Shown piece by piece: positions 11,567-23,441 of a stretch of DNA of 64,000 nucleotides. Each line of letters begins with the position of its first letter. Within the stretch, counting starts at the first letter, position 1. The position numbers and the translations under genes were made by a program. The notes beneath the pieces were generated by a model that worked only from the letters and a program-made list of their open reading frames with translations, was not told where the DNA came from and did not search any database. The stretch comes from Aaosphaeria pasadenensis (taxonomy: Eukaryota > Ascomycota > Dothideomycetes > Pleosporales). Location: contig JAKLMB010000047.1 in NCBI GenBank assembly GCA_022813625.1, forward strand, positions 63,217 to 127,216, written 5' to 3'.

Positions 11567-13020
11567 ATGTCTCTCGGCAAGACTTTTACCTTGAACACTG
11601 GAGTCAAAATCCCGTATGTACACACTACCTGTAATGGCGAACGGTCGCTTCAATCCACTCTGGATCCTTTTTGCTAACCGACATTGTCAGTACCCTGGGT
11701 TTTGGAACATGGCAAGCGGAGCCTGGCCAGGTTAAGGATGCGGTTTTCGAAGCTTTGAAGGCTGGTTATCGCCACATCGTAGGTGCTTTGCTATCCACAC
11801 CATTCATCATAGAAGCTAACAATTCTGCTATCAGGATCTTGCCAAGGTGTGAGTACCCCCACTACTTTTCAGAATCGAGCGAGGCAACTATGTGAATTTT
11901 CATAATTTCTGCGCCAAAAACGCTCGCAATTGATGTTGTCTTTTTCACACGAAACCTTGCTGACGATGATCAAATTAAAGGTACGGCAACCAGAAGGAGA
12001 TTGCCGAGGCATTCAAGGACGCATTTGGCGGAGGTGTTCCCGGTCTGAAGCGTGAGGATGTTTTCATCACATCCAAGCTCTGGAACTCGCAGCATCGCCC
12101 AGAGCACGTCAGCGCCGCTCTAGACGATTGTCTTGCTGAGCTCGGACTGGAGTACCTCGACCTCTACCTGGTACATTTCCCGGTCGCCTTCGATGAGCCC
12201 AGCAACCCCAACGAGCAGCTGTTCCCGATGCAAGAGAGCTCCAGCCACCCTGATGGCGATGTCAAGATGTTCGACGGCGTCTCGATTGTCGACACCTGGA
12301 AAGCAATGACCCAACTACCCAAGTCAAAGGCCCGGGCCGTCGGTGTATCCAACCACACGAAGGAGCATCTCCAAGCTCTTATTGATGGAACTGGTGTGAC
12401 ACCCGCCGCAAACCAGGTCGAGCGCCATCCACGACTACTTCAGTCCGAGCTTATCGAGTTCTGCAAAGAGAAGAACATTCACATCACAGCATACTCTGTA
12501 AGCTAGCCCGCCAAAATCCCAAAAGATTGGACTGTTTCGGAGCACTATAAGCTAACGTTTTTACAGGCATTTGGTAACAACATGCTTGGTGTTCCGCTGC
12601 TGGTTCAGCACAACACCATCAAGGAGATTGCCAGCCGCCTCGGTGCTTCCCCTGCTCAAGTTATGTAAGTATTGACATTCCGCTGCATTTTCGACCATTG
12701 TCTTCTAACATGATTTTCTTAATAGCCTTGCCTGGTCCCAGGTTGGTGGCCACAGTGTGATCCCCAAGTCCGTGACCGCATCCCGCATCCAAGAGAACTT
12801 CAAGGAGATCGAGCTCTCCAAGGAGGACTTTGATGCTGTTGAGAACATTGGAAAGGTCGAGCCTAGGCGATTCAACATCCCATATATTGCCAGTGAGTGC
12901 TTTTGTTGACGTGCCATGTTGAGCCGTACTGACGTAGATACCTTAGACAAGCCTAGGTGGCCCGTCAACATCTTTGGAACTCCTGAAGAGCAGGAGGCTC
13001 CCCACAAGGTCATTTTGTAA
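11567..13020 (+). CDS. aldo-keto reductase (GCY1/GLD-type), seven exons with a 14-nt microexon
   Basis: Model: 11567-11613, 11691-11778, 11835-11848, 11981-12497, 12567-12664, 12726-12892, 12947-13020; 334 aa. NADPH-dependent aldehyde/ketone reductase of the AKR superfamily, a cytosolic TIM barrel. The catalytic tetrad is complete: Asp46, Tyr51, Lys82 (ITSKLW) and His115 (LVHFP). NADPH-site phrases IPKSVT and RIQENF are present. Exon 3 is only 14 nt, coding DLAK plus part of the next codon; it supplies Asp46 and both flanking introns have proper GT/AG ends. The length fits the family (300-340 aa). Likely substrates are glyceraldehyde, dihydroxyacetone or other small carbonyls, but specificity cannot be read from sequence. 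A separate secondary-metabolite role is possible and not supported by neighbours. Confidence 0.93.
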
Positions 13021-14131
13021 GCCCAGGCGGTGGATGACTTGAGATGTGTATTTACTATTACAATGATAGCATAATAGCAAATCACTCATTAATATAGCAA
13101 AGGTCGTTTCTTGACAGAAGAGGGGCTGTGAAGATAGGATCACTACTACAGCCACGTGCCGGAATTGAGTACAATCCCGAATGTACCTACATGGTGAAGT
13201 AAACTAATATGATTAGATAGCGTACATACTAAACTGTTCTCGAAGTCGTACAATATCCTAGGTCTTGTAGTGCTACTCTGTGATTTTATTTCCGCTATTG
13301 TGCTCAGACTTCAGTTCTTTCGTAGCAGTAGCGATGGTCAGCATTGCCATTGCAGCTCATTTCTCTTCATAGTAGATTGTCGATACCATGTCCTCGGTTG
13401 AAGAGGATGCTTGGTTACAGCTATTTGCCAACAGGAGGAATCGGGGAATATTGCAACAAGTGGGCTGTAGACATGGTGCTCAAGATGGCGCTTAGATAGC
13501 AGCGATGTAATTTCAACAGATCCTCCTTTGCAGATACCATTAAGTATTGTGTATATGTTCGAGGCAATCCTTGATTCTACCGCAATTGTAGTCATTAACT
13601 AATAATTCCATCAAGATTCGCCAGTCCCAAGCGGCGCCATCTTTTGGGGGGCCACAACTTGGGGGGTTTGTAGTTAAGCCGTCTACGTCGACTAGAACGC
13701 ATAGCATTAATACAAATAGCCGTGGTGCCTTGCTCGTGAGGTGAAGCTACCTCACACCCGATTGAGATGCCTTTGGTCTTATCCGAATCATTGTTCCGTT
13801 GGTTTGTTGATTAGCGGTTTGAGTTAAATAACCAATTACATGCACAGTAACTGAGGATGTACCCATAACTAAAGGGACAAGCACAAGACGGAATGTGGAG
13901 AAATGTGGGGAGCTGTCCCAATCTGTATGTGCCTGAGTCACGTGGACATGCCCTCGGCTTCGGCAACTCCAAAGAGACATTCCGCCAAATATATTATCAA
14001 CTACCGGGTCCAAAGAAACTGTTGTATATTTATTCAAATACCTTGGACTATCTTCTTTGTTTTTGTCATTCTCTTTAGGTAGTACCTTCCCACCCGATCC
14101 CTAAGTATCCAGAAGAAATCACGAAGGAAGA
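13021..14131. other. gap with two G6 runs and a short hairpin
   Basis: No gene is supported. Two runs of six G lie ten bases apart (13646-13651 and 13661-13666). A perfect 7-bp inverted repeat with a 6-nt loop lies at 13736-13755. The last 200 bases lead into the acyl-CoA synthetase gene. Confidence 0.5.
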
Positions 14132-16358
14132 ATGGATCTCGGTATGTCTTCTTAATCAGGGAAACCGCCCTCCAAACAGGCGGCGCAACCTGCTCCACAT
14201 CTCCACCATTCCTCCTTTTCGAATTGAAACTGACAATACACCCACAGCAGTACCTGTCGCTGGAGCAATTGCAGGCGCCACTGCAGCAGCTGCTTACATT
14301 GACGCCAAATTCCACATCACAAAAGACCTCCAGGCGATACGGCGTGGCAAAGCGTCGGAGAAGGAGTTCGCACAGCAAGGTGAGCCCGTCATGGCCCCGC
14401 AACACAATGTCTAGAGGCCCTAGACTTTCATCACCCAACGATAACAACGAGACCGGACATTGACAAATCCCATAAATAGGTGGTTACAAACGCGGCAGCC
14501 TCTGGCATTTCTTCGAAGAACAAGTCCACCGCCTCCCCGAAACCGAAGAAGCTATCTGGTCGCGAGAAGGGTGCTATACATGGGGCGAGACATACGCTCA
14601 GGCATGTCGGTACTCGCAATTTTTCCGACAACATGGTGTCAAGACCGGTGAATTCGTGTCTTTGTATCTCACAAACCAGCCGGAATTCGTCTTTGCGGTC
14701 CTGGGATCGTGGGGAGTTGGCTCTGCACCCGCTTTGATCAACCATCATCTTGCCGGCGATGCTCTCATCCATTGTCTCAAGGTCGCTGGGGGAAAGATAC
14801 TGATCGTGGACGAAGCTTCGGATGCGAGAGAAAGGATTGAAGCTGTTCGAGACAGGATTGAAGGAGAGCTGGGCATGACGATCCAGGTTCTCGATAAATC
14901 GCTGAAGGGAGAGATATGTCGTCTTGAGCCAAAGAGACCCGAAGACGAGTTGCGCAAAGGTTTGATAGGCACCTTCCCAATGTGCTTGTTCTATACTAGG
15001 TTAGTCATTCGAAGCTTTCCTGTGGCAATGAAGTTAACAATCAAAGTGGAACGACTGGGCATCCCAAGGCTTGTCCATTTGAAAGTCAGCGAGCAGGAGG
15101 ACTGGCCGGTGGCCGCATCCGAGATCTGGGCTTACAACCGGGACCCAACGGCGACCGATGGTATGTGTGTATGCCGTTGTACCATGGGACTGGATACACT
15201 ACCGCTGTATCTTGCCTGTTGTCTGGCATAACGCTTTGCATTGGCAAGAAGTTCTCTACGTCTAGGTTCTGGACCGAAGTCCGTGAATCTCGATCCACCG
15301 CTTTCGTATATGTTGGTGAGACAGCACGATATTTGCTCGCCAACCCCCCTAGCCCGGATGACAAGAAACACAATGTCAAAGTCATGTTTGGTAATGGCAT
15401 GCGCCCCGACGTGTGGCACCGTTTTGTTGATCGTTTTGGCATTCCAATGGTAGCCGAGTTTTTCAACAGCACGGAAGGTGTTTTTGCTCTCATGAACGTC
15501 AGCGAGGGACCTTATTCCGCAACAGCCGTTGGCCATCACGGGGCTATCATGCGCAGCAGACTCAAGAACACCTTCATCCCCGTTGAGATTGACCACGAGA
15601 CCAACGAAATCTGGCGGGACCCAAAGACAGGATTTGCAAAGAGAAGGCCGTATGAGGAAGGTGGTGAAATTATTGTCCAACTTCCCAACGAGAAAGCTTT
15701 CGTTGGCTATCACAACAATGAGAAGGCCACTCAAAGCAAATTTGAACGTAACGTTTTCAGAAAAGGCGATCTTTTCTATCGGACTGGAGACGCTCTGAGA
15801 CGGACACCAGATGGACTGTGGTATTTCATGGACCGCTTAGGTGACACTTTCCGGTGGAAGTCAGAAAATGTTAGCACCGCCGAAGTCAGCGAAGTGCTCG
15901 GAAATTTCCCAGGCATCGTCGAGGCCAATGTCTATGGCGTAGAAGTGCCTGGCCACGATGGTCGGGCAGGTTGCGCTGCACTCTATATCGATCCTGCTCA
16001 GAAGGACAGTTTCGACTTCAACGCTTTGTTGAGGCACTCACAAGAAAAACTTCCGAAATATGCAGTTCCTGTTTTCCTCCGAGTCCTCAATAATATCACG
16101 ACAATGCACAACAACAAGCAAAATAAGGTACCCCTTCGGAACGATGGATGCGACCTAAGAAAGTTAATTGAGCGGACGGACAAAGAGGCAACGGAGAAAG
16201 GGCTTTCCGCAGGAGATGTCCAGTATGATACTGTTTATTGGTGTCCAGCATCTTTGAGCAACGTGAAAGGTGCTCAAGTGGACGATCAAGGATACGTTGT
16301 TTTCACCTTGGAAGATTCGGACGGTCTAAGGAAGGACGCCCAAACGGCAAGATTATAG
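14132..16358 (+). CDS. FAT1: very-long-chain acyl-CoA synthetase / fatty acid transporter, FAT1 type
   Basis: Model: 14132-14141, 14248-14379, 14480-14999, 15047-16358; introns 106, 100 and 47 nt; 657 aa. Seen: an N-terminal hydrophobic Ala/Gly-rich segment (residues 5-20) followed by AYIDAKFHI as in fungal Fat1; the AMP-binding motif YTSGTTGHPK (about 219-228), restored only when the 47-nt intron is removed; the phrase MPLYHGTGYT; the VLACS/FATP motif region FYRTGD...DRLGDTFRWKSENVST; and the terminal KQNKVPLR. It activates long and very long fatty acids to CoA esters and helps import them, at the ER, lipid droplets, peroxisomes or plasma membrane. No PTS1 is present (it ends TARL). The first coding exon is just 10 nt. 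This start gives an N-terminus that matches the family; a missed upstream exon is unlikely. Confidence 0.92.
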
Positions 16359-17122
16359 ATGCGCTGCTAGCCACTCGATCAATTCTCACCTGTCCTGATG
16401 TTTTCTGTTGGAATTTGCCCCGTCTTCTTGTTTGCGTTGTAAGCCTGGTTGGGACGACGAAGAATGCTGGTGCCTGGTCGGCTTTCACAGAGCCTGTAAC
16501 AACGCCGCATCAGCGATTTAACGCACCAAACACATCAACATATCTATGAATTGGTATACTCAAAGGTTTACTCTCCGCATGCATGAATGCTTTTTGACAT
16601 TGAAGGTGGAAGGTTGACAGCTTCATTAGTGACTCGCCGCAGCCCGGTGCCACAGCACGTCTACGCGCCCGGATTCGGTATCATGGCTGTGCATTCAAGG
16701 AGAGCCACAGCAGCCACTCATCCTTCCCAGCAATCTGGAAAAATCTCAGTCATGTATGATTGCTTATGGTCTTTAAGGCATCATTTGGCTTCTTGCCAGA
16801 GCGATGAATCAATTAATTGGCGAATGAGTGTCCGATGTCACTGATCTGGAAAGTTTGCATGAAGTGGCCATGACATACTATCTGTGGCACAGGCAAAAGT
16901 GATTGTCTGCGCTAGCAGTTTGCATTTACTGCGTTCCGTCATTTGCTTGTAGTTCATTCCTTCATCTTTACCTTTACCTGTACCTCTTTACCCCGATCCA
17001 ACGTATAAATACAACCACCACCTTTACTGCAGAAACGCGTCTCTCAAGAGCCTCTCAGCTACCTTCATTTGCTTGGATCTTCTCACCTCATACTTTTTGT
17101 TCCCTTTCCACTCTTACTGCCA
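16359..17122. other. intergenic, promoter of the dynamin-like gene
   Basis: No supported gene. The 3' part is pyrimidine-rich with repeated CTTTACC/CTGTACC words (about 16960-16992) ahead of a TATA box. Confidence 0.55.
17004..17011 (+). promoter_or_regulatory. TATA box of the dynamin-like gene
   Basis: TATAAATA, 112 bp before the ATG at 17123, with pyrimidine-rich DNA on its 5' side. It is a strong match to consensus. Confidence 0.55.
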
Positions 17123-19451
17123 ATGAAGATTGGTACAGTGATCTCTTCAGCTACCTCAGCCTCCTTCGATATGATCGAGAACGAGACGCTCACCACGCGC
17201 TCCCTACAGAATCTCCAAAGCGATGGAGAACGCAAGGTGCTGGACATTGTCGATAAACTCCGTCGGCAAGGTCTGAACGGAATCCTTGAGCTTCCCCAAC
17301 TGGTAGTCTGTGGTGATCAGTCCTCAGGCAAAAGTTCCGTCTTGGAAGCTATCACCGAGATCCCATTCCCACGGAAGGAAAATCTTTGTACGCGTTTTGC
17401 AACGGAGATTGTATTACGACGTCAGCCCACCGATGCGGTGTCCATCACAATCAGTCCATCGAAGCTCCGCAATGATGAAGAGCAGACCAAGCTGAAAGGG
17501 TTCAATAAGACCATCGCCAACCTCGATGAGCTACCCGAGATCATCGAAGAGGCAACATTGGCCATGGATCTGGGGCGTGTGGGCGAAGTAAACTCGCGCG
17601 CGTTCTCACGAGATGTGCTTTGCGTAGAGATTTGTGGACCAAATAGACCTCAACTGTATGACTTGGTACCGCTTTCCGATAGCCTTGACTAACGTAGATG
17701 ATAGTACTCTTGTCGACCTGCCGGGACTAATCCACGCCACCAACAAGGCTCAGAATGAGAGCGACAAAGAGTTGATTCTGGATCTGGTACAAGGGTACAT
17801 GAAAAGTCCGCGAACCATTATCCTCGCTGTTGTGTCTGCCAAAAACGACTTTGCCAACCAGGTCATCCTTGACCACTGCCAAAAGATTGACAAGAATGGC
17901 CGCCGAACGTTGGGTATCATCACTAAGCCCGATTACCTCCGCCCTGGCTCGGAGAATGAAAAGAGCTGGATTGACCTTGCTTCAAACAAGGACATCTATC
18001 TTGAGCGTGGATGGCACATGCTCAAAAATCGAGCTGACGATGAAATGGACTTCAGCTTTGAACAACGAAACCAGGCAGAAGAGGCCTTCTTCAGTACTGG
18101 AAGATACGTTGACCTGCCACGAAAGGATGTTGGCGTCGATTCTTTACGCAAGCGTTTGAGCGATCTTCTCCTTTCTCATCTCATCCAGGAACTTCCCCTG
18201 TTGAAAAAGGAAATGAATGCGAAATTGCAAGACACTCTCAAAGGCCTTGAAAGCCTTGGGGAGAAGAGAGAAACGATCGCAGAGCAGAGGGTCTTGCTTA
18301 TGAAAATCAGTACTGAGATCAACTCAATCTTTACTGCAGCAGTTAACGGCCATTACAAACACAACTTCTTTGACACTATGGACATGGACAAGGAAATCGA
18401 TTCTGATACCAACATTCGCAGGTTAAGAGCCGTTATCCAACACCACAATAGTAGGTTCTCCGAGAACGTTCTCAAAAAGGGCTATCGATATGCGATTAGA
18501 ATGGCAGGCGAGCCAAATCAAGAATGGCTGAGCGAAGAGACAGATACAACGGGAAACGACAGCGATCAGGATCATCCAGTCCTACCACTGCCCGAGAATA
18601 TGTCGCGTGAGGATGCCATTTCTTGGGTCAAGAACGTGATGGCTCGATCACGAGGTCACGAGCTGCCGGGGACGTTTAATCCCGAGGTGATTAGCCACTT
18701 GTTTTGGGAACAATCGAAGCCCTGGGCTGATATTGCGAACATTCACATCAACGAGATAGCCAGAGTCTGCCAGAATTTCGTCAACCAAGTCCTTCAACAT
18801 GCAGTTCCTGCTGAGTTTCATGCTCGGCTATCCGCAGTTGCCATAGAGGATAAGCTCACTAAAGCATCGATGGAGGCTCGCGCAGAGTTGCAGCGGTTGT
18901 TAGATGACAAGGCTCGTCATCCCATGACATACAATCATTACTTCACTAGTACCGTCCAGAAGAACCGGCATGACAAGTACAAGAACCTTGTTTCGCAGGC
19001 CCAGTCATCTTCATCGAAAAACTACGTCAGTGATAAGACAAAACCCCTCCTTGATGTGGAGGAGTTCCAGAAACACATGGAAACTGCGATCGAACAGGAC
19101 ATTGACAAATATACTGCAGAGGAGGCTCTCAACAATTTACGAGCTTACTACAAGGTACTTCCAATATCTCAATGCTCTATGATCGTCAACTAACATAAAT
19201 TACAGGATGAGATGAAGTACTTCGTACATGCAGTCACGAAGCAAGTCATCGAACGGCACCTTGTCGATCCGCTTCCTAAAACCATCTTGTCACCTCTTGT
19301 AGTCGTCAGCATGACGGATAAAGAAGTGATATTCATCGCCGCTGAACCGGGAGAGACTGTTTCTAAGCGTGCGCATTTCGAGGAGAAGAAAAAGATGTTG
19401 GAGAATGGGCTTCAATACTTCAACGAGGCAATGGGTGGATTGAGGCGCTAG
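17123..19451 (+). CDS. dynamin-like large GTPase
   Basis: Model: 17123-17655, 17705-19154, 19206-19451; introns 49 and 51 nt; 742 aa. Seen: G1 GDQSSGKSS (64-72); a switch region with CTRFATEIVLRR; G3 DLPG (182-185), which is rebuilt exactly across the first splice; G4 TKPD (251-254); a helical stalk; and a C-terminal GTPase effector region (ERHLVDP...ML). No PH domain, membrane segment or transit peptide. It belongs to the fungal 'dynamin family / Mx-like' group that is distinct from Vps1, Dnm1 and Mgm1, judged from length and from the GDQSSGKSSVLEAI phrase. The role is not known; membrane scission or organelle remodelling is a family-based guess. The next Met (17171) is an alternative start that would still keep the whole GTPase domain. 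Confidence 0.92.
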
Positions 19452-19932
19452 GCTTATCGTAGCATCTGGTCCCAGCGGAATCTCGCCCATTGGGCAGGAT
19501 TTTGGACACAGTGTTTTACGGCATGTGCTGAGTTGGAGTCTTATTCAGATGTCCGTGGTGAAGTTCACTAGGTGCAGCAGTGGTGTTGCAGTTACTTTGC
19601 CTGCTTTTCCCTTTCAGATACAAATGGCTGGTTTTTCGTAGCAATACGGGCCCCCGTGTTGTATTATCGTTGCTTGTCTAATTAGATAGGATTGGGAATG
19701 TACCAACTTTAAGAAAGCTTGCTTTGATTTCATTTCATTCCGGCTCTAATCCTAACATTGGACTATCATATGATGACACTACGCTGAACACGATCAAAAC
19801 ATTAAGCAATGACCCACTCTATGCTCGTCTGAAGAAAAAAGGACGTAGCAATGGTCCCTTTTGAACATGTGGCTGGAATTTCAACCCTCCCGCCCGCCAC
19901 CAAATTCCTGCCCTGCTTCGGTGATTCCGTGT
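19452..19932. other. convergent 3' intergenic region
   Basis: Lies between the ends of the dynamin-like gene and Chs5. T-rich stretches are consistent with 3' ends; no gene is seen. Confidence 0.6.
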
Positions 19933-21270
19933 TTAAAGCTTCACGTCCTGGAAACTTCCGTCGCCATCTCCTTCCCCTTCATCCGCGTCGCTTACCCGTC
20001 CTCCTGACTTGGGTCGTTCAGGGATACCCGCTTCCACAGCTTTCGTATCTCGGGACGACGCTCCCTCGCCTTCGCTTTCCGCCTCATCGTCGTCCTCCTC
20101 GGCACTTGGTTTCAAGTCCTCTGTCCTGACCTTCTGCTCTTCAGTCTGAGTCTTTGGTTCTGGTGGTGTTGGCGATGACGGTAATGATGGCGAGTGGGAG
20201 GCACTCTCGACATCCTTAGGCGGTGGAGGCGGCGGGGCACTACTCTCCTGCTCTTGCCCCCTTTCACGAGTCGGTCTCTCTGGCGTGGGCGGCGTGACCT
20301 CCGTCCGTGGGCTCGGCAAAGGTGGACTTCTCGCCTGCTCCGGCTGCAATTGCGGCGTGCCCTGAGGCTGCGGTGTGGGACCCGTCGGCGGGCCTACATG
20401 TCGAAGTCTCGGATCGGCGTTGAGATAGTAACCCCTGACACCTACGATCCTGCCATCTCTCTCACAGCCCTTGACCCAATCCGGCACGACGACTGGAATG
20501 TTATTCTCCACCGCCTTCTCCCACGCGGGGCCCCTCCCCTCCGTGCAGACAAAATGCGTAGTGTCGATTCTGACCGTGTCCACGATCTTGGCTCCGATCC
20601 TCTCGACCGTCTTCTGCAACGACTCGCGCAGCGCGGCGGGCATGTGTCCTGGCGTTATCGTTATGCCGGACAGGTCCGTCATCTTGTGTGTCTGCACCCT
20701 CAACTTCTCGCTGCTGTACGTGCCTGCGCTGGTCCGCAGGATGAGGTGAAAGACATATTCAGTATCGACGGCCAGACCACTCAGCTTGGTGCTGTGCAGC
20801 TCCGTCGGCTTGGGTATTGTACCCGCCTTGCTGCCATTGCGATAGAGTGTAAGCCCCCGGAGCTCGGCCGTCGCAATGTCAATGGGGTCCCATTCGAGTA
20901 CGACAGACGTCTGCGTTGCGTTTCGACAGCGGAGAACGGGCGGGGAGGGCGTGCGCTGCCCAAATGTGCGGAAGATGGTCGATTGAAGAGAGTGGAAGGA
21001 GGCTGCGGCGTCGGATTCGGACTTGAGATTCCGCGCGACAGTGATGTCGACGATGCTTCCTGAGGAGATGTCGGGAGGGAGGAGAATGGAGGGGAACTCG
21101 ATCTATGGAAATGTTCAACTGTCTGTCTGCTTCCGTCCATCATGCGCGAGGGACTTGGTGTAAATTTTTTGAAGAAAGAAGGAGCTTACGAGACGTTTAT
21201 CTTCCGTCAGAAGAACGGCGACACCTGCGTCGACCTTTCCAACGGTTAATGAGACGAGCATGGTGGACAT
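19933..21270 (-). CDS. CHS5: exomer component Chs5 (FN3 and BRCT domains)
   Basis: Model: 21270-21190 and 21102-19933, intron 87 nt, 416 aa. Domains in order: an N-terminal dimerisation strand region (VSLTVGKVDAGVAVLLTEDKRL, with IEFPSILLPP after the splice); a fibronectin type III domain (about 75-160, ending TYSSEKLRVQTHKM); a BRCT domain (about 170-255: DLSGITITP, GAKIVDTVRIDTTHFVC, VVPDWVKGC); and a Pro/Glu/Ser-rich acidic tail of about 160 residues. In yeast, Chs5 is the scaffold of the exomer coat at the trans-Golgi that sends chitin synthase III and other cargo to the surface. The FN3-BRCT pair matches that family closely. The tail is low complexity and shorter than in yeast. Downstream neighbour of the NIPA gene on the same strand, 263 bp apart. 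Confidence 0.95.
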
Positions 21271-21533
21271 GGGTGTTGTGGAGGCTTGTGTTTAGAGAGG
21301 TGTTCGTTAGGGAAGCTGAAGCTCGAGGTAGTAACGACGATCCGGCGTTTCCCCAAGTGGTTAGAGCGAATCGTCACCAATGAGGATACTTGAGTTGGTA
21401 TAATTATAATTACTCGAATGGATAAAACTATGGTGTTGCAGCACTTTCGTCGCCTTCAGTCATTGGAATACGGAGCAGTGATGTACCCAAGGTATCGTAT
21501 AAGGTATCTTATGATTGAACTAATATTCTTGCC

Positions 21534-23441
21534 TCAATTATCATCTTCTTCATGCTCATCTTTCCATCGCTTCCTCCACCATTTGAGCTTAAACCAGTTA
21601 CCAAGTGTCTCTTGTTCTTCATGATTGTCCTGCCCACCAAAACCCCACGTCCCTCGCCTTCTGCTGCTGCTTTGTGCGGGTACGGCGTCCGGGTCAGATT
21701 GATTCCCATCTTCGGTCGCTGCAGGATCAAGCAGCGCCTCACTTTCGGCTGGTTGATTCCCATGCGAGACACTTCGCTCTCTTGGGTTCCCGAATGAGGC
21801 GCCTTCCCACCAAGATCGTCTCCTCATCTGTTGCAACCAAGTCGAAGAGTTATTCTTCCGTCGAGGCGGCAGTGTACCCGATCGTGGCCTCCGCTCAATA
21901 TCGACGGATCGCCGTAGCGGGGACGGGAGATTGTCTACATCATTCAATTCGTTCCAGATCTCGCTGGTCTCCTCCGAAATAGTCATTCTCCGCCTTCTTG
22001 GGGGTCTTCGAGGAGATGGGCTGGCGCGGGGACTAATGTCTTCGGTATTTGTGTTGATTGATGGCCTTTTCTTTGACCGCAGCTTTGCCGTTACAGCAGG
22101 GCCCGTTGGTGCACGAGCAAGTAGTGGGGTTCTCTCGTCCACACTTCGACGCTTGAGTTGTTCGGTTCGGGCCCCATGTTCGCCGGGAACCTGAGACTCC
22201 AGATCAACAGGACTCTCGGGGTCTTCTTCCATGGAGCCATGAACAAGTCCCATGCCAGGGGTTAAAACCGTTTGAGGGGTCGGTACTCGTCCTTTATGTT
22301 TGCTATGGAGCACAGGAGACGTAGGCTCGTCCTCGTCCTCTTCGAGTCTCCAGCTCAAGCACACGACTCCACCAAGTAGGATGACCGTACCAACTGCGAT
22401 GAGCCCGGCGTGAAGATTCGATAATCTGGCCGACTGATGGAAGTAGACAAGACCATCAATGATGGCGATGATGTTATAAACACAAAAGACAAGTGGGTAT
22501 AGAACGCTGGTGCTGCAAAGTTTGAGGCCGCGATGCATGAAATAAAGCTGTGTCAGAGCAAAAGCGACGAGACCAATAAGGATCATCCAGGACTGCCATC
22601 TATTGAATTCGTTATGGCGATCAACGATGGTTCGGACTAGGAGTTCGACCGCACTCTTAGCGATCAAAAGGGAGTGCGCAGAAAGGATTCCACTTATGGT
22701 TCCAAAGAACATGCCGCGAACGAGACGTATCCGAGGGCTTGGTCGTGTATGTATGCGCTTTAGGGTCCAATTGGCGACCAATAGCGCTAGGACTATGATG
22801 AATGTTCCAATCATCCATAGTATGAAATGCCGCCGCCAGAGGAGCTGCAAGAGTTGGTCCAAGTTATGTGACGGCTCTGTTATCGCACCAAATATTCCAA
22901 TCAAAACTGCCCCTGCAGCAACCAAGACCGTTCCAATCAGGGAGTAGCGGGTGAACGGTTCACTAAGGATTATAGAAGCGCATATGGAGTTGAAAACCAG
23001 TCCGGACTGTTCGGTAGTCAGCCGTGTGTCCTCTAGGATTCCATGTAGACATAACCTACCGCTTGTAATGTTGACAATACCGGGAGGGGCAAAGTCGTAA
23101 TCTGGATTGTACTGCCTACAAGATTCGCCACGATAAACATCAACATGCCCAGCTGTTTGTTGTCAGCGTGACATAGATAAATGAGCTGCCGCAACCGACT
23201 GACCTGCCACCGCCGTCGCTTGTATGGGGGTCTCCTTTCATAGTCGTCTTCCTTTTCTTCCTCGAGAAGATGCGATTTCCGCTGCAGAGTAAGGCCAACG
23301 CTCTGGACGCTTGTGGAGACGAGACCGACGATGACACCGACCTGAGCAGGATCGTGTTAGCAGCAATCACAGAAGAGGAGGTAGGAGTCATTCGTTGGAG
23401 GCACTCACGGCGACGCTGGCGCCCGGGGAGAGCTCCACCAT
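21534..23441 (-). CDS. NIPA/DUF803-type magnesium transporter-like membrane protein
   Basis: Model: 23441-23409, 23341-23204, 23152-23060, 23006-21534; introns 67, 51 and 53 nt; 578 aa, with every splice in phase 0. About nine hydrophobic helices fill the first 300 residues, beginning VAVGVIVGLVSTSVQS and followed by GLTLQRKSH; LQASGLVFNSICASIILSEPFT and LIGTVLVAAGAVLIGIFGA are hallmark segments of the NIPA family (drug/metabolite transporter fold). The remaining 280 residues are hydrophilic, Arg/Ser/Pro-rich and probably disordered and cytosolic. Animal NIPA proteins carry Mg2+; fungal members are mostly untested. The start codon encodes MVELSPGASVA, which matches the usual short N-terminus. 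It shares a divergent promoter region with the V-ATPase subunit E gene. Confidence 0.92.

Noticed and set aside
15120..15170. Intron in the FAT1-like gene starting at a GTATGT
   Set aside because: Reading through keeps RDLGLQPGPNGDRWYVCMPLYHG, the family sequence; the site is coding.
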